Shown: positions 1 to 11,900 of the stretch, in pieces
How positions within the stretch are numbered: the first letter of the stretch is position 1
Layout of the letters: the number at the start of each line of letters is the position of its first letter
Assembly (NCBI GenBank): GCA_036971475.1
Contig: JBAIZL010000005.1
Location: 170,799,386-170,863,385, forward strand
Direction of reading: 5' to 3'
Length of the DNA: 64,000 nt
Source of the DNA: Prosapia bicincta
Lineage: Eukaryota > Arthropoda > Insecta > Hemiptera > Cercopidae
The notes under the pieces: model-generated
Databases searched by the model: none
Seen by the model: only the letters and a program-made list of their open reading frames with translations
What the model was told of the DNA's origin: nothing
Program-made: the position numbers and the translations under genes

Positions 1-380
1 ACATTCTATTATTTAAATATAAGAAACAATGCTATAAATATAGGATACTAAACAAAAAGAAAAAGAAAATATCCCATTAATAAACTGTTTAGGGTAAATT
101 TGATGGATGTAATTCTTATTCTAGCATTATGTGTAAGGAAATATTGTCGCATAAGTTAGTCGCAAGCGAGTTTTCAAACAATGTATGCTGTCTTTTCTTA
201 TTACCGGCATGACTTGAAAGTCACCATTAACACGACTCTATTGTGGTTAAATGAAATTATTTTCCTATTTCTATTGCCTACAGTAACCTTTAAGATACAA
301 ATGTATTTTTTGGTTTTTTTGTTTTTTTTTTTAATCCGGGTTTAGTGGTAGCCAACCTCTAGCAAGCTACCTCCGTCTCA
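1..380. other. AT-rich non-coding flank
   Basis: No recognisable gene; short T-tracts near 305-332 only. Confidence 0.5.
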
Positions 381-610
381 CATGCGCAAGCGGTCAGTAT
401 CCCTACCGTGTGAAGGAAGCGGGTATGATTGTCCATGTATCAAACTTATAAGCTCTTTCCATGGAGAATCTGGAAATAGTGAAATGAAACAGCGCGGTAA
501 GTGTCGTGCTAAGAGCGGGATGAAAAAACCTGGCAAGAAAGAAACCCTGCCAGGAAATGCAAATCATGCAGGAACCCTTGGGTGCTTGGATCACCTTATG
601 CTAACGAAAG
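345..610 (+). repeat. Interspersed repeat, copy 1 (related to 7690-8400)
   Basis: Shares ordered blocks with 7690-8400: TAGTGG..., CTCCGTC-x-CACATGCGCAAGCG versus CTCCGTCACGCATGCTCATGCG, and GTGAAATGAAACAG...GGGATGAAAAAACC versus GTGAAATGAAACAG...GGAATGAAAAAACT. Identity is partial with indels, so these are old copies of one family. Class unknown. Confidence 0.5.
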
Positions 611-649
611 TGATTCAGCTCAATTACTGCCAAACAGTGATAGTAATTT

Positions 650-1110
650 ACAAAAGTAGAACTGTATGACTCCAAATTGAAGAAGAAAATAGACATTGAC
701 TGCCCTAGCATAGTTCTTGTATACAATAAGTTAATGGGCGGAGTCTACCTGTTAGATGCATTTATAGCATTGTATCAAACAGAAATTAGGTCTAAAAAGT
801 TGTATTTAAAAATTTATTTTCATTTAATGGACCAGTGTATTGTTAATGCATGGCTAATGTATAAAAAAAACCATGAAGCTTTGAATTTGCCTGCAAAAAA
901 CATTTGAGTCTTCTAAGATTTAAATATGAAATAGCTGAATCACCAAAGAGGACCGATAGCACCAGTTTCTGTTCAAGCTGTTCATAAAGACTCTGGCCAT
1001 CATTTGTTGAGAATAGGGCTCGATGTAAATGTCCTAACTGCATGTTGCACAAAAAGTATTCTGCCCGGTCCGTCTATGTTTCACAGCAGAACAAAATTGT
1101 TCTACTTAGT
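650..1110 (+). pseudogene. piggyBac-family transposase, C-terminal remnant
   Basis: The reading frame at 677-907 gives YNKLMGGVYLLDAFIALYQT and then RSKKLYLKIYFHLMDQCIVN, the typical MGGVD segment (third catalytic Asp, here Y in place of D) and the following helix of DDE_Tnp_1_7 proteins. After a stop at 905-907 the frame shifts but still shows EIAESPKRT and a RCKCPNC zinc-ribbon-like piece near 1020-1045. No catalytic first or second Asp, no ends found. A dead 5'-truncated copy. Confidence 0.8.
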
Positions 1111-2560
1111 TTCACACTACTTAGAAACATTTTGTAACATTTAGTTCTAAAAAAAAGTGATGTAGATATTTTCATGTTTTGTTTTCACAACAAATTTGTT
1201 TGTAATATAGTAAAAAGGTTTTGTGTTAAAATAGTTATAATAATTCGTAATAATAAATGGCTTGACTTAGATTTCAAAGTTGTTGTTGCCCATGTTACAA
1301 AACAAAAAAAGCATTCATTTTAAGATTTACTATTTATATATCCCAATGTGCCATCAAAGTAACGAAGCCCCACTAGCCTCCCTTTTAAAAAAATTTAACA
1401 AATTTTGCTTTAAATAATTTACTGGTTAAATTTGTATGATAATTTTTGTTCCACATTAGAAATTATAATTTGGGCAGCAGAGGGTTAAGTCTTTTTAGGT
1501 CTCCCCTATAAATATTTCTTAAACTGAGTAAAGTATTTCAGGTACAGGTTTTTATATTTCCGGGAAGCTTTGTACTTAGATAACAAATATAGGCTAAGTT
1601 TTACCTATAATCAAAGGTTTTCAACGTTTAAAATCATTTTATTCTTCTGTAAAACGTACTTTTGGCAAACATATGTAAAAACGGAAAAAATGTTTATTTA
1701 GTCATAATCAACTACTTCAGAAGTATTTCTTACCTTAGAAGATTTATTCAAATGATAAATATAGAAAAACGTCAACCACTTTTAAAGTTATCTATATATC
1801 TCTTATTTATAAAATCTGATAGTCTAACAGGTTTTAGATAGATTCGAGAATAAAATTAATCTCTTTTGGCGCGACAAACTGGATTATAAAAGTGGTGGAA
1901 GTCCTCTCGGCGTAGCGGGATTCCGTCCACTTGCATAAGATAAAATGTAAATTAGCTCCAACAGGTTTTGAAGAGCAAACCTAATATTCTTTCTCTACTT
2001 CTCCCACCAATAACTTCATGTGTAAAATCTTGCTTACTATATAAAATTAATTTTTTGATTGCATTTACCAAAACATTTTTCAAACGGTCTTAACCAAAGT
2101 TTAGATTATTGGGATATGTAGAATTCTTGAGTGAGTGTAAAGTGATTTTTTTAAAAAGTTTAAAATCAATTGACAGTTGTAACAATGGGTAACGTGGGAT
2201 GAGTAAGAGTATCTACTATGAGGTGAGGATACTAAATACTCGTAAATAATACAAATATTGGATCAAGTGATTATAAGTTACTGAAGAGTTAACACTGAAT
2301 TAGAAGGAGGAAAGAAGTGTACGAATAGAATTATGGGAAATATTGAATAAACATATTCTATAAATAATTATAAGTAATGAAGGTGAAATAAATAGATGCT
2401 GTCTATAAACAAATCTCAAAATACGAGTATAATATAGTTATTTATATTGTTATTTGCAAAATAAGTTATTATTAGCGCGTAAATTATAGTAAGAGCTTAT
2501 CAATTGAATAAGAAATCTTTGTGAATTTGAGCTTCAGGAGCAGAAGTAAAAAGAAGAAAA
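1111..2560. other. AT-rich sequence without recognised features
   Basis: No coding signature or tandem repeat seen; assumed to be upstream of gene A. Confidence 0.4.
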
Positions 2561-3340
2561 TCGTAACAAAATAGTTTATTTATATAATGAAAAAAGAAGG
2601 CTGGTACAAAATAGTAAAATTATTTTGTAAAATATAGAATATAGTTACGAAATAGTAAATTTATAACAAGAAAATAAAACAAACATATTTATATTGGAAT
2701 AGTGAAATTATGCAAAGGAAATGTAGAGAAACAATGAAATTATGTAAAGGAAATGTAGAGAAATAATGAAATTATGTAAAGGAAATGTAGAGAAATAATG
2801 AAATTATGCAAAGGAAATGTAGAGAAACAATGAAATTATGTAAAGGAAATGTAAAGAAATAATGAAATTATGCAAAGGAAATGTAGAGAAATAATGAAAT
2901 TATGTAAAGGAAATGTAGAGAAATAATGAAATTATGCAAAAGAAATGTAGAGAAATAATGAAATTATGTAAAGGAAATGTAGAGAAATAATGAAATTATG
3001 TAAAGGAAATGTAGAAGATTGTTACTAAATAATAAATGTATACAAAAAAAAGTTAGTAATTTGCAATGCAATAGTAAAGTTAAAAAAGTAAATGAAGATG
3101 TAGAAAAACAGTGAAACTATATAAAGAAAATATAGAAGGTTGTTACGAAATATTAAAATTATATTAAGACAAATTTAAAAATTATTATGAAATAGTAAAA
3201 ATTATGTAAAAGAAATGTGAAAATTGTATAATAGTGAAAGTATATACGGAAAACGGAAAAGGTTTTTACGAAGTAGTAAGACTATTTAAAAACTTTTAGG
3301 TGGTTGTTACAAGGTGATAAAATTATTTTTTTTAATTGTA
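2560..3340. repeat. Minisatellite: 32-bp unit array (2703-3012) with degenerate flanks
   Basis: GAAATTATG...AAAGGAAATGTAGAG recurs at 2704, 2736, 2768 and on, a strict 32-base period for about ten units. Flanking 2560-2700 and 3015-3340 hold diverged GAAATAGTAAAATTAT...GAAAATGTAGAA units related to the 42-bp array that follows. Confidence 0.9.
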
Positions 3341-3364
3341 CGTTGTTGCAACAACAAACAAAAA

Positions 3365-3890
3365 AATAAAATTATATAAAGAAAATGTAGAAAATTGTTA
3401 TAAAAAAAATTATATAAAGAAAATTTAGAAGTTGGTTAAAAAATAGTAAAATTATATAAAGAAAATGTAGAAGGTTCTTACGAAATAGTAAAATTATATA
3501 AAGAAAATGTAGAAGTTTGTTACGAAATAGTAAAATTATATAAAGAAAATGTAGATGGTTGTTACGAAATAGTAAAATTATATAAAGAAAATGTAGAAGT
3601 TTGTTACGAAATAGTAAAATTATATAAAGAAAATGTAGAAGGTTGTTACGAAATAGTAAAATTATATAAAGAAAATGTAGAAGTTTGTTACGAAATAGTA
3701 AAATTATATAAAGAAAATGTAGAAGGTTGTTACGAAATAGTAAAATTATATAAAGAAAATGTAGAAGGTTGTTACGAAATAGTAAAATTATATAAAGAAA
3801 ATGTAGAAGTTTGTTAAAAATAAATAATAAAACTATATAAAGAAAATGTAGAAAGTTGTTACGAAAAAATAAAATTGTAAGCCTACGTAA
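3365..3890. repeat. Minisatellite: 42-bp unit array
   Basis: About 12 units of ACGAAATAGTAAAATTATAT plus AAAGAAAATGTAGAAGKTTGTT, period 42. Because 42 is a multiple of three, the reverse strand carries a long open frame with a 14-residue repeat (LLHFLYIILLFRNN); this is a by-product of the array and not a gene. Adjacent units alternate GGTTG and GTTTG, hinting at an 84-bp higher-order unit in the middle. Confidence 0.92.
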
Positions 3891-3919
3891 GAAGGTAGAA
3901 GGTTGTACACAAAACAATT

Positions 3920-6300
3920 ATACATCAGATTCTTCTCTCCTGAAATTAGATAATTTATATAGGTGCAATTTTTAAACATGTAGGATTTGTTCTCCACTAT
4001 TTCCGATGATTCTTTGACATTTTCTCAATATAGTCTTGATTTTCCGAAATTCCTATTGTATTTTGTTTGTCTGCAGTTACAGCAATTAATCTTTGTTACC
4101 TGCTAGAAACATTTTCCAGACAAGGTATTTTTCCGTAGTAAATTTATTTTGAAAATAGATTTTATATCTGTTAGATAGAAACTGCCTGGTTTTGTTTATA
4201 ATAAAAAGCCTAAATTCCTCACAACTTTCAGTAATAACTTTAAAAATTTAATTTCTATTGCTACGGCTTGCTAGGAATTCTTGTTTATTTCTGTATACAG
4301 AATTCGTTTTAGGCTACTAAAATTGTTTCCCAATCTCGATATGTCTTCTTTATTCCATTCCATGATTGGAACATTATTAGGCCAAAGTTCGTTCGATTTT
4401 GTAAGGAAAATTAAATAACAAAACCTTATGTCTATTTAAGTTTATATTGACAATTCTATTATTACCGTTATCTACAACGCTTTAAATTTAAGTTTGACTG
4501 GTGTTCAGTTCATCGTGAGTTAATTCCCTTAATGCAGTAGCCTATTACTTGTAGCAATTCCTCCACATAACCAGTTTGTTAGGCAAGTTTTATATTTCTT
4601 TAACTTTTTATTTAAGAAATTTTAATGATTTAGGAAATTTTAATTTCCAAATTTAACGACGCATTTTTTTTTTAATTCTACTCGATTTTTTATGGCGCAG
4701 CTTTGGACACGAATTTGTTTAACTGATCTGAATATGTGTAGCATTTTGGTCTGAATAAATTCGATATCCATTTTATATCCCAATAAAATGTCCCTATAGG
4801 TTGCTGATTCATATTTAAAAAATTCTTATTAATATTATATTTACATTACGTTTATCCCAAATTTATTTTCAATATTATGGAACAACATTATGTGTAACGA
4901 AAATTAAACTTTTTTTAACGCGTATAAAATATTTTATGCTATAAAATAAACATTGATTTTGTTTAATAATTGTCTAATTCTTTAACGTTTTGAAAATTAA
5001 TGTTAACTTGTTTTTTTTATGTCTTAAAATACAGGTTTGTTTTTTTATAATAAACTTTGAATTTGTTTAAAATGTTGAAGATGAACAATAAAATTCTTGT
5101 ATTTAATGTTTTACAATTACATTAATTTTTAGAAATAAATGATGATTATTTTAAAATAAATATTGATTGTTTAAAATAAATTTCGAATTTGGTAATGTTT
5201 TTAAAATACGCTAAAATTTTTTTCAATTCGCTTTTTTAAACGTAGTTTATGTTTTAAAATGAGCTATGATTTTAAAAAAATATAATTATAAAAAAATATA
5301 CTTATGAAAGCAGCAGAATCTGCCAATAGTAGCAAAATGTATTTTACGCTTTTATATATAGTTAAATTTTCATTGCTTACGGCCATTATCGACAAACTAA
5401 AGATCCAAACACTTGTAAGCCTAATTATTGTTTTGCAAACCTTTCTCGATGTTTCAAGCCAAAACCAAAATTCTCTTCTACGAGCTAAAATTTATGCTTA
5501 CCTTTCAACATCACTAGGTTATTCACTATTCTAAATTACAATACTGTAGACCTACATTGTTTTAATTAATCCTCTCAATAATTTAATGAGTGTTAAAAAC
5601 GAATTATCACAGAATTAATGATTCCGTGTCAAAACTTAGAGTCTTGTTACTATTGTGACTTACTTGCACGCACTTGTTCACAAATACAGTCAAATAATGA
5701 GTTAGTAATGCATGCTCAAAACATTTACAGCATGTACCACAATATGCAGTTCAAATGACGTAACTCTGCAATAAACTCATAAGCAGTTGGAAAATATTTC
5801 TTTTGTTAGAATTTTTCCAATCTTTTTTACTGAAATAATCTGTGATAGGGCCTACCTAATTGTTCTGTAATAAGATTCTTAATGCAAAATATTTACATTG
5901 AGACTATCGAATAGATATTTGTTATCAGTAATATTTTTGAACATACTATCTATTTACCGCTTTCAAGAAGTTTTTTTTTCACTCATATCCAAATTTTTGA
6001 AAACTTTTATTCTGTTCCACTAATGTTTACTACAAACTTTTCAATTAACTTGATTAACAATTTTTATTTTTTGTTGTTTTTTAATTTTTTTTTAAATTAA
6101 ATTATTTTATTTAAATTGACATTTGGAATTGATGTTCAATTTTAATTTTTTAATAGATCATCATAAGCCTTCCCACATTAGGAAACCTTTTTGTTTCCTA
6201 AGATCTATCTCATTGCTCTTATACTTTGTGCTGATATTGTTTTAATGGCCTGCAATCGTTTAAAATACTGATAAAAGCTATTTCAATTTGTACCTTATAT
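3920..6300. other. AT-rich sequence without recognised features
   Basis: No splice-supported exon or transposon signature; a first exon of gene A could lie here but nothing identifies it. Confidence 0.4.
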
Positions 6301-6369
6301 ATAACGATCATAATGGAAAATATAAATGTGCACATACATTCAATTATAAATTATGGGCATACAATTATA

Positions 6370-6830
6370 AAAGGGAAACGTAAAAGGTGGTTACGAAATA
6401 GTAATAGTCTATTATATAAAGAATATGTAGAATTTTGTTATGAAATGGTAACTTTTTATGAAGAAGATATAAAAGCTTGTTACGAAATAGTAAAATTATA
6501 TAAAGAGAGTGTAGACGTGGCTAGAAATAGTTTACTTATAGAAATAAAATATAGAAGCTTGTTACGAAATATTAAAATTATATAAAGAGAGTGTAGAATA
6601 TGGTTACGAAATAGTAAACTTATAGAAATAAAATGTAGAAGGTTGTTACAAAATAGTAAAATTTTATGAAAAAGATTAGGAATGTTGTTACAAAATAGTG
6701 TAATTAAAAAAAAAAGTGTAAAAGGTCGCTAGAAAATAGTAAAATTATATTAATGAAACTCAGAAGGTTGTAGTTACAAAATAGTAACATTACCTAAAGA
6801 AAATATACGATATTGGTACACAAAACTAAA
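6370..6830. repeat. Degenerate block of the 42-bp minisatellite
   Basis: TTACGAAATAGTAAAATTAT and variants recur near 6390, 6480, 6560, 6600, 6645, 6685, 6735 and 6770 with irregular spacing. The same unit as 3365-3890, 2.5 kb away, so the family has moved or been split. Confidence 0.75.
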
Positions 6831-7332
6831 TTATTTGCTCATTGCTTTTAAACCTATATCTTTTTTTTCTACCTGAACAACATCTAACAGCCACGCTAAC
6901 ATTGTTTAAATCATGGTTGAATGATTTAAAACCGTAGAATTTGTGCCGCTGCTTGTTTCACTATTTAATTGGCGCTAATGCGTTTTGAATTGCAAGAACA
7001 AAACACACCTCCCACAAATAAAGCAGCAATGGTGTAACCTCACTGTAAAAGTTCACGAGTCGTTGACTCCACTTGGACGAGCCCCCTACCGTTCTCTGCA
7101 TCAGAGTGGAGACTCAATTTGGAAGCAAATTTAAATACACATTTTAAAAATTTTTTACTACATTTTTAAAGTAAATATGCTGCTTTATCTTAAAATATGG
7201 TTACTGCTGTATATTAATGATTGAAGTTAATTGAATGTAAGTTGCTATTAAAAACATTTTGGGGTTTTAATAATATGGGGATATTTTTAAAGTGAAATAT
7301 CATTACCTATAGCTTTATTTCTTTCATTTCAG

Positions 7333-7450
7333 TATTAATTCTGATGAACGTGTATTTCGAGAACAAGAAACGTCTCCGATAAACAGCGAAAGTATAGAAG
7401 ATGAAGAATACTACAAGGCACAAAATAAATTCCGAACTACGCTCCCTCAG
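7333..7450 (+). CDS. Gene A, first visible coding exon (acidic N-terminus)
   Basis: The acceptor TTTCAG ends at 7332 and the donor GTAAGT starts at 7451. The reading frame gives 39 residues rich in D/E/S/N that end in TTLPQ, matching the cytoplasmic tail before helix 1 in Tret1-like proteins. No in-frame ATG is present and the first base completes a codon from an upstream exon ending in phase 2. The upstream exon was not identified. Confidence 0.8.
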
Positions 7451-8851
7451 GTAAGTCTTATTTTTACGTTCTTAATAGGTCAACGATAAGAACTCTCAAA
7501 AACTTTTCAAAACTAGTCTGATTGTTTATAACTTTACACCTTTTTTAACTTTGCTGTCTCCATTAGTTTTCTTATAATGAAAATCAAACAGTACCAATTT
7601 GTATTAATTTATGATACATGGATATTTAGAAGTGCAATATTTTTTTGTACAGTGAAAATATATAAGACCTCGGGGTCTCGGTCTACAAAACCCAGACAGT
7701 CTTAGTGGCTAGACTGTGGTGAGTCAGCTCCGTCACGCATGCTCATGCGATAGTATCTCTACAGCGATGTAAAGATTGAGGAAGCTATCCTCCATTTACA
7801 AAGCTATCGAACTCTTATAACGGAAATCAGGTTAAAGCTATTACTTAGCGGTCTTGTGACTAAATAGAGCCGGCTTCTCTAGCTCATGATAGTTTTAGAC
7901 TGGTTTCACTCTGCTAAGTATACAGAGGGAAACTAGATTTTTCAATCGAACCCTCTGTTCCTACAAATCCAATCTCTTTCTCGGCTGCTTCATCCAGTCG
8001 ACTTGCGCGCCAGGATTGATGGGCTCGATCCCGAAACGCATAGTAACAGTATGTAAAAGCTCAAAGGCCTTACTGTAAAGCCTAAACTTGTCACAGGTCC
8101 TCCTATGGGATGAGACGAGTCCTTCCAGAAAATCCGAACTGATCTAGTACCTCCCAGTCCAGGTAGTGCACACCCTTGATTAAGCTTATCTAAGGTCCCG
8201 ACTCTCAAAATGGGTGAGTAGATTTGGGCACAAAAGTCTGACAAACAGCAGCCTCCAGTCTGCCCACTAGTCCTTCAGGACCGGAACACCGTGAAATGAA
8301 ACAGATTAGTAAATGAAGTGTGACAAACGGAATGAAAAAACTTATCAAGAAAGACCCCGCGATAGATAAAGCAGTTCCCATCCTCTGGAGTGTATTCATA
8401 TTACAAAGTATGGAGTCTCACTTGGGAATACCTTTTTAAGGAGTTTGCTGATAGAGTGTCATGAACTTTATCTTTCGATGCCTACTTGATGTTGGAGCAA
8501 CCAAAGCTAGTATGTTAGAGCTTCGTAAAGAGCGGCTTAAAAAAAAAAAAAAAAAAAAAATTATAGGAAGAAATTATTTTTCCTGCAACTATTGTAAAAT
8601 ATTTTAAGAAATTACAGGGCATTTATGCGTAATGCGGAAGAGATCAATTATAAAGTTTAGTATCACGACTCATAATGGATTCCTAAGGGTGATGAATCAT
8701 TCTTCAGACGTGACGTAATTTTCAAATGAGATTCATCATAGCTTATTTTAAATTAAACGTACTCGCGGTCAGATCTCTTAAAATATTTGCGGCCTGACTG
8801 TATTGTTAACAGAACTTCACACACGCGCCCGCGTGCACACATGTAAACGCG

Positions 8852-8906
<55 letters not shown>

Positions 8907-11900
8907 GTAAGAATGAAAGATTTCTTGCATTCGGTCGGGAAAATTGTTAAATTATTAAGTTCAAAAGTAAACGTTTCGTCAATTATTATGGACAGTAATT
9001 TCCACTAGAGAAATGTAAGTAAATATCTACCAATTCAACAGTCTGGCGAGTCTGTTGCTTGTTTACATTTTTGCTTGGTTTTTACCTGTAAATGTTGCCA
9101 ATATTAATACCTATAAAACCGGTTTTGACGGAGGTGGTATGCTAGTAGGTTGTCTTACATACTGTTCTAACTTCACACACATTACGCGAGAGTGGCTACC
9201 TATATCATGTAAGGAAATAAAGAAAATGGAAAAGCATAGAATACTTCAACTAAGTAAAAGTACTTGGTAGCTTTGCCATCATTCCCAGCAATATTTCGTG
9301 AAGTTATGCTTCATGTTATACCTGCTGAGATGATAAATAGCTTACCTACGCCCAGAAAAGGTTTCTGGCATAGTACGAGTACATTTAGTACATCCTTCAG
9401 TAGATGGCGCGCAAATTCAAATGAACGCTGAAATAATTTATGCCTATAATATTTATTGTAACAATTTTAATTTTAACAAATATTTGAGCTCTACCATTTT
9501 AATTTTAATTTTAACAAATATTTGAGCTCTATCACATTCACTTTATTTTATTTTTTAAAATTGAACACTAGTTTCTTCTTATTTTCTGTCTGATATTGAC
9601 TAACTAGACACGTAAAATACGAAACCCGGTCAATTATTTAAGAATTTTAACTTAATACTCATGTATTCGAACTACTGGGAGAGTATCTATTATATTTTTT
9701 TTAATGTATTTTTTTAAAATTGATTCAAGTAAGCCTTTACGCCCGTGAAGGTTCTGGTATAGTTCGTCTATTCTACGGTAGGTGGCACGCGTGTATAAAA
9801 AAAATTCAATTCAATAAAATACTGAAATCAAAAGTACTCATATAAATAAATAAAAATAAAATGACACTGATATGTTTTCAGGATATGAATTAAATCTGAA
9901 ATAAATAGTTTTGTGCCTATTTTCAATTGATTTTCAAAAGATTTTGGGCCTATTACACAATTTTAATTGATTTTTTCATAACTAGTTTCGTTCATATTCT
10001 TTTCCTCTGATATTGCAGAAACGCGCGTCGGTTTGTAATAATAGTCTAAACTAAAATTAAGTTACACTGTTCTCTTGGACTTTAAACATTTTATTGATAC
10101 AAATAATATTTCCTTTAATGATTTACTTTGAACTGTTAACAAATATCATCGTGACGGTTTTAATGCTTGTATTTTATGAATAAACATTAGGTTACAAATA
10201 ATGTTTATAAAAAATTGTAATTTTGAAAGTAAATAACCGCGATAGTGTCATATCGAATATTCCAAACAAAAGATGTATTCACTGGACTTCTTTGGGGACA
10301 ATAAACTGATTGGCAAAGACTATCAAACAGCTGGCAAACTAATCTTACAAATAAAAGTATTATGATGGGTTTTACTCAGCTGTTTTTTTTTTTTTTCAGG
10401 TCCTTGCCACATGCGCCCAGAGCTTGCTACTGTTCGCCCTGGGCATGATGGTAGCAGTTTCTACGGTTGTAATAGCTGCCTTACTCAATGCAAAGACTGG
10501 ATTCTCTATCACGAGCTCACAAGCCTCTTGGTTTGGTAGGTTTTGTATTTAAGATTTAATTCAGATTTTCGAGTTCTGTTTGTGACACAAGACAACTAAA
10601 ATAATTGTAGTTCCTAAGACGATATTAATGGAATACCAATTGAAATCTATAATGTGCGGCTAGGTGTCTGGGAGGATCTAGTGTGTTCAATAGTTCTACA
10701 CTAAGTTGCGTTGTATCTTGTCTAGTTCCTGCACTGTATTTACTGATCCGTATTCATTTCTTGAGATTTAAATTAATTTAGCGGAATATCATTAATCTCT
10801 ATATTCGTGTCATTTTCATGCTTTAATGTATATAATTTACTTAGCCACGTTTTTCATTTGCGTCACAACTTTGCAATTCCAGCAAAGTTTTATTTAAAAG
10901 CTTTTTAAAACTCTTATTACAATTTTTTAAATATGTCTTATAAAAAGCATTGTAAAATATTACAAGTTGTCATGATCTTAATGAAACTCAAAACTAAAAC
11001 TGTCTCTACAGTGTTAGGTTAACCAACGCCCGCTCTTGGCGTTTCAATCATTCGATACCGTGCCTCCCTGTAGCAGCCAGTGGGGCCCTCAGGAGAGCCG
11101 GAGAGACCTGGACTGGGTAGGTGGGGTCTTCCACTTCGGTGCAGATGGTTCTGGAGATATTAATGGCCAGTCAGTAGGCGAAATATGGCGACCACTTCCA
11201 TACGGGGTAGGGTTCTGGGCAATTGGCCTTTGGAGGCTAAAAGCTCTCATTTCATATTTTTTTCCGAATCCATCATTTTAGTCCGAGTATGAGGATTGAC
11301 AAGGCCGTCAATTGTGTTCTTTGCAGAGTTTAGGGATGAGGTGGCAGTTGATTGGTCATAATCTTTTCATCAGATAATCAACCATTCGCACTATACAAAG
11401 CCTACATCGCTAGGGACCCATTGCCATTGTACAAGCCATGCTTCCTTATTATTTCCTTAATTTCCAGACCTCAATTGTTCATCCGAAGTACGGTCAATGT
11501 AGCGTATGAAATAAATTACAACGTTCTAATCATACAAGTGTTAACAGCCTAGTGATCATCTCCAGGCTTATTTTAAATGAGACGTTCAAACCGATGTCAT
11601 TACGAAGTATGGATAGTTATGACTTGATACTTTGATTACAGCCTACGTTGCTTCGTTAAGACCAACCCAAACCTATAATTACGACAACATTATAATTGTC
11701 TGTAACTTTATACTATATTAATATTTTCAGTATCATAGGTGACAAGTATCTGTTTTTTTTTTTTTTTTTTTTTTTTTTTTATTAACTTGGGAGCGGGTTT
11801 AAACTGCCCGAAGCACCGCTACCTTAGATATATTGTTCTTACCTCCCTGATCTAGTCAAAGAGCCCTTTCCCTCTTGCCAGGTTTAGAAGTTTCCTGACT

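Noticed and set aside
2703..3890. CRISPR-like array
   Set aside because: Units are contiguous tandem repeats without unique spacers, in a eukaryotic genome.
3372..3917. 181-residue reverse-strand open frame with 14-residue repeats
   Set aside because: It is entirely the 42-bp minisatellite read in a frame that happens to lack stops.
5304..5534. 76-residue open frame as first exon of gene A
   Set aside because: It ends at a stop rather than at a donor, and has no acidic tail or family similarity.
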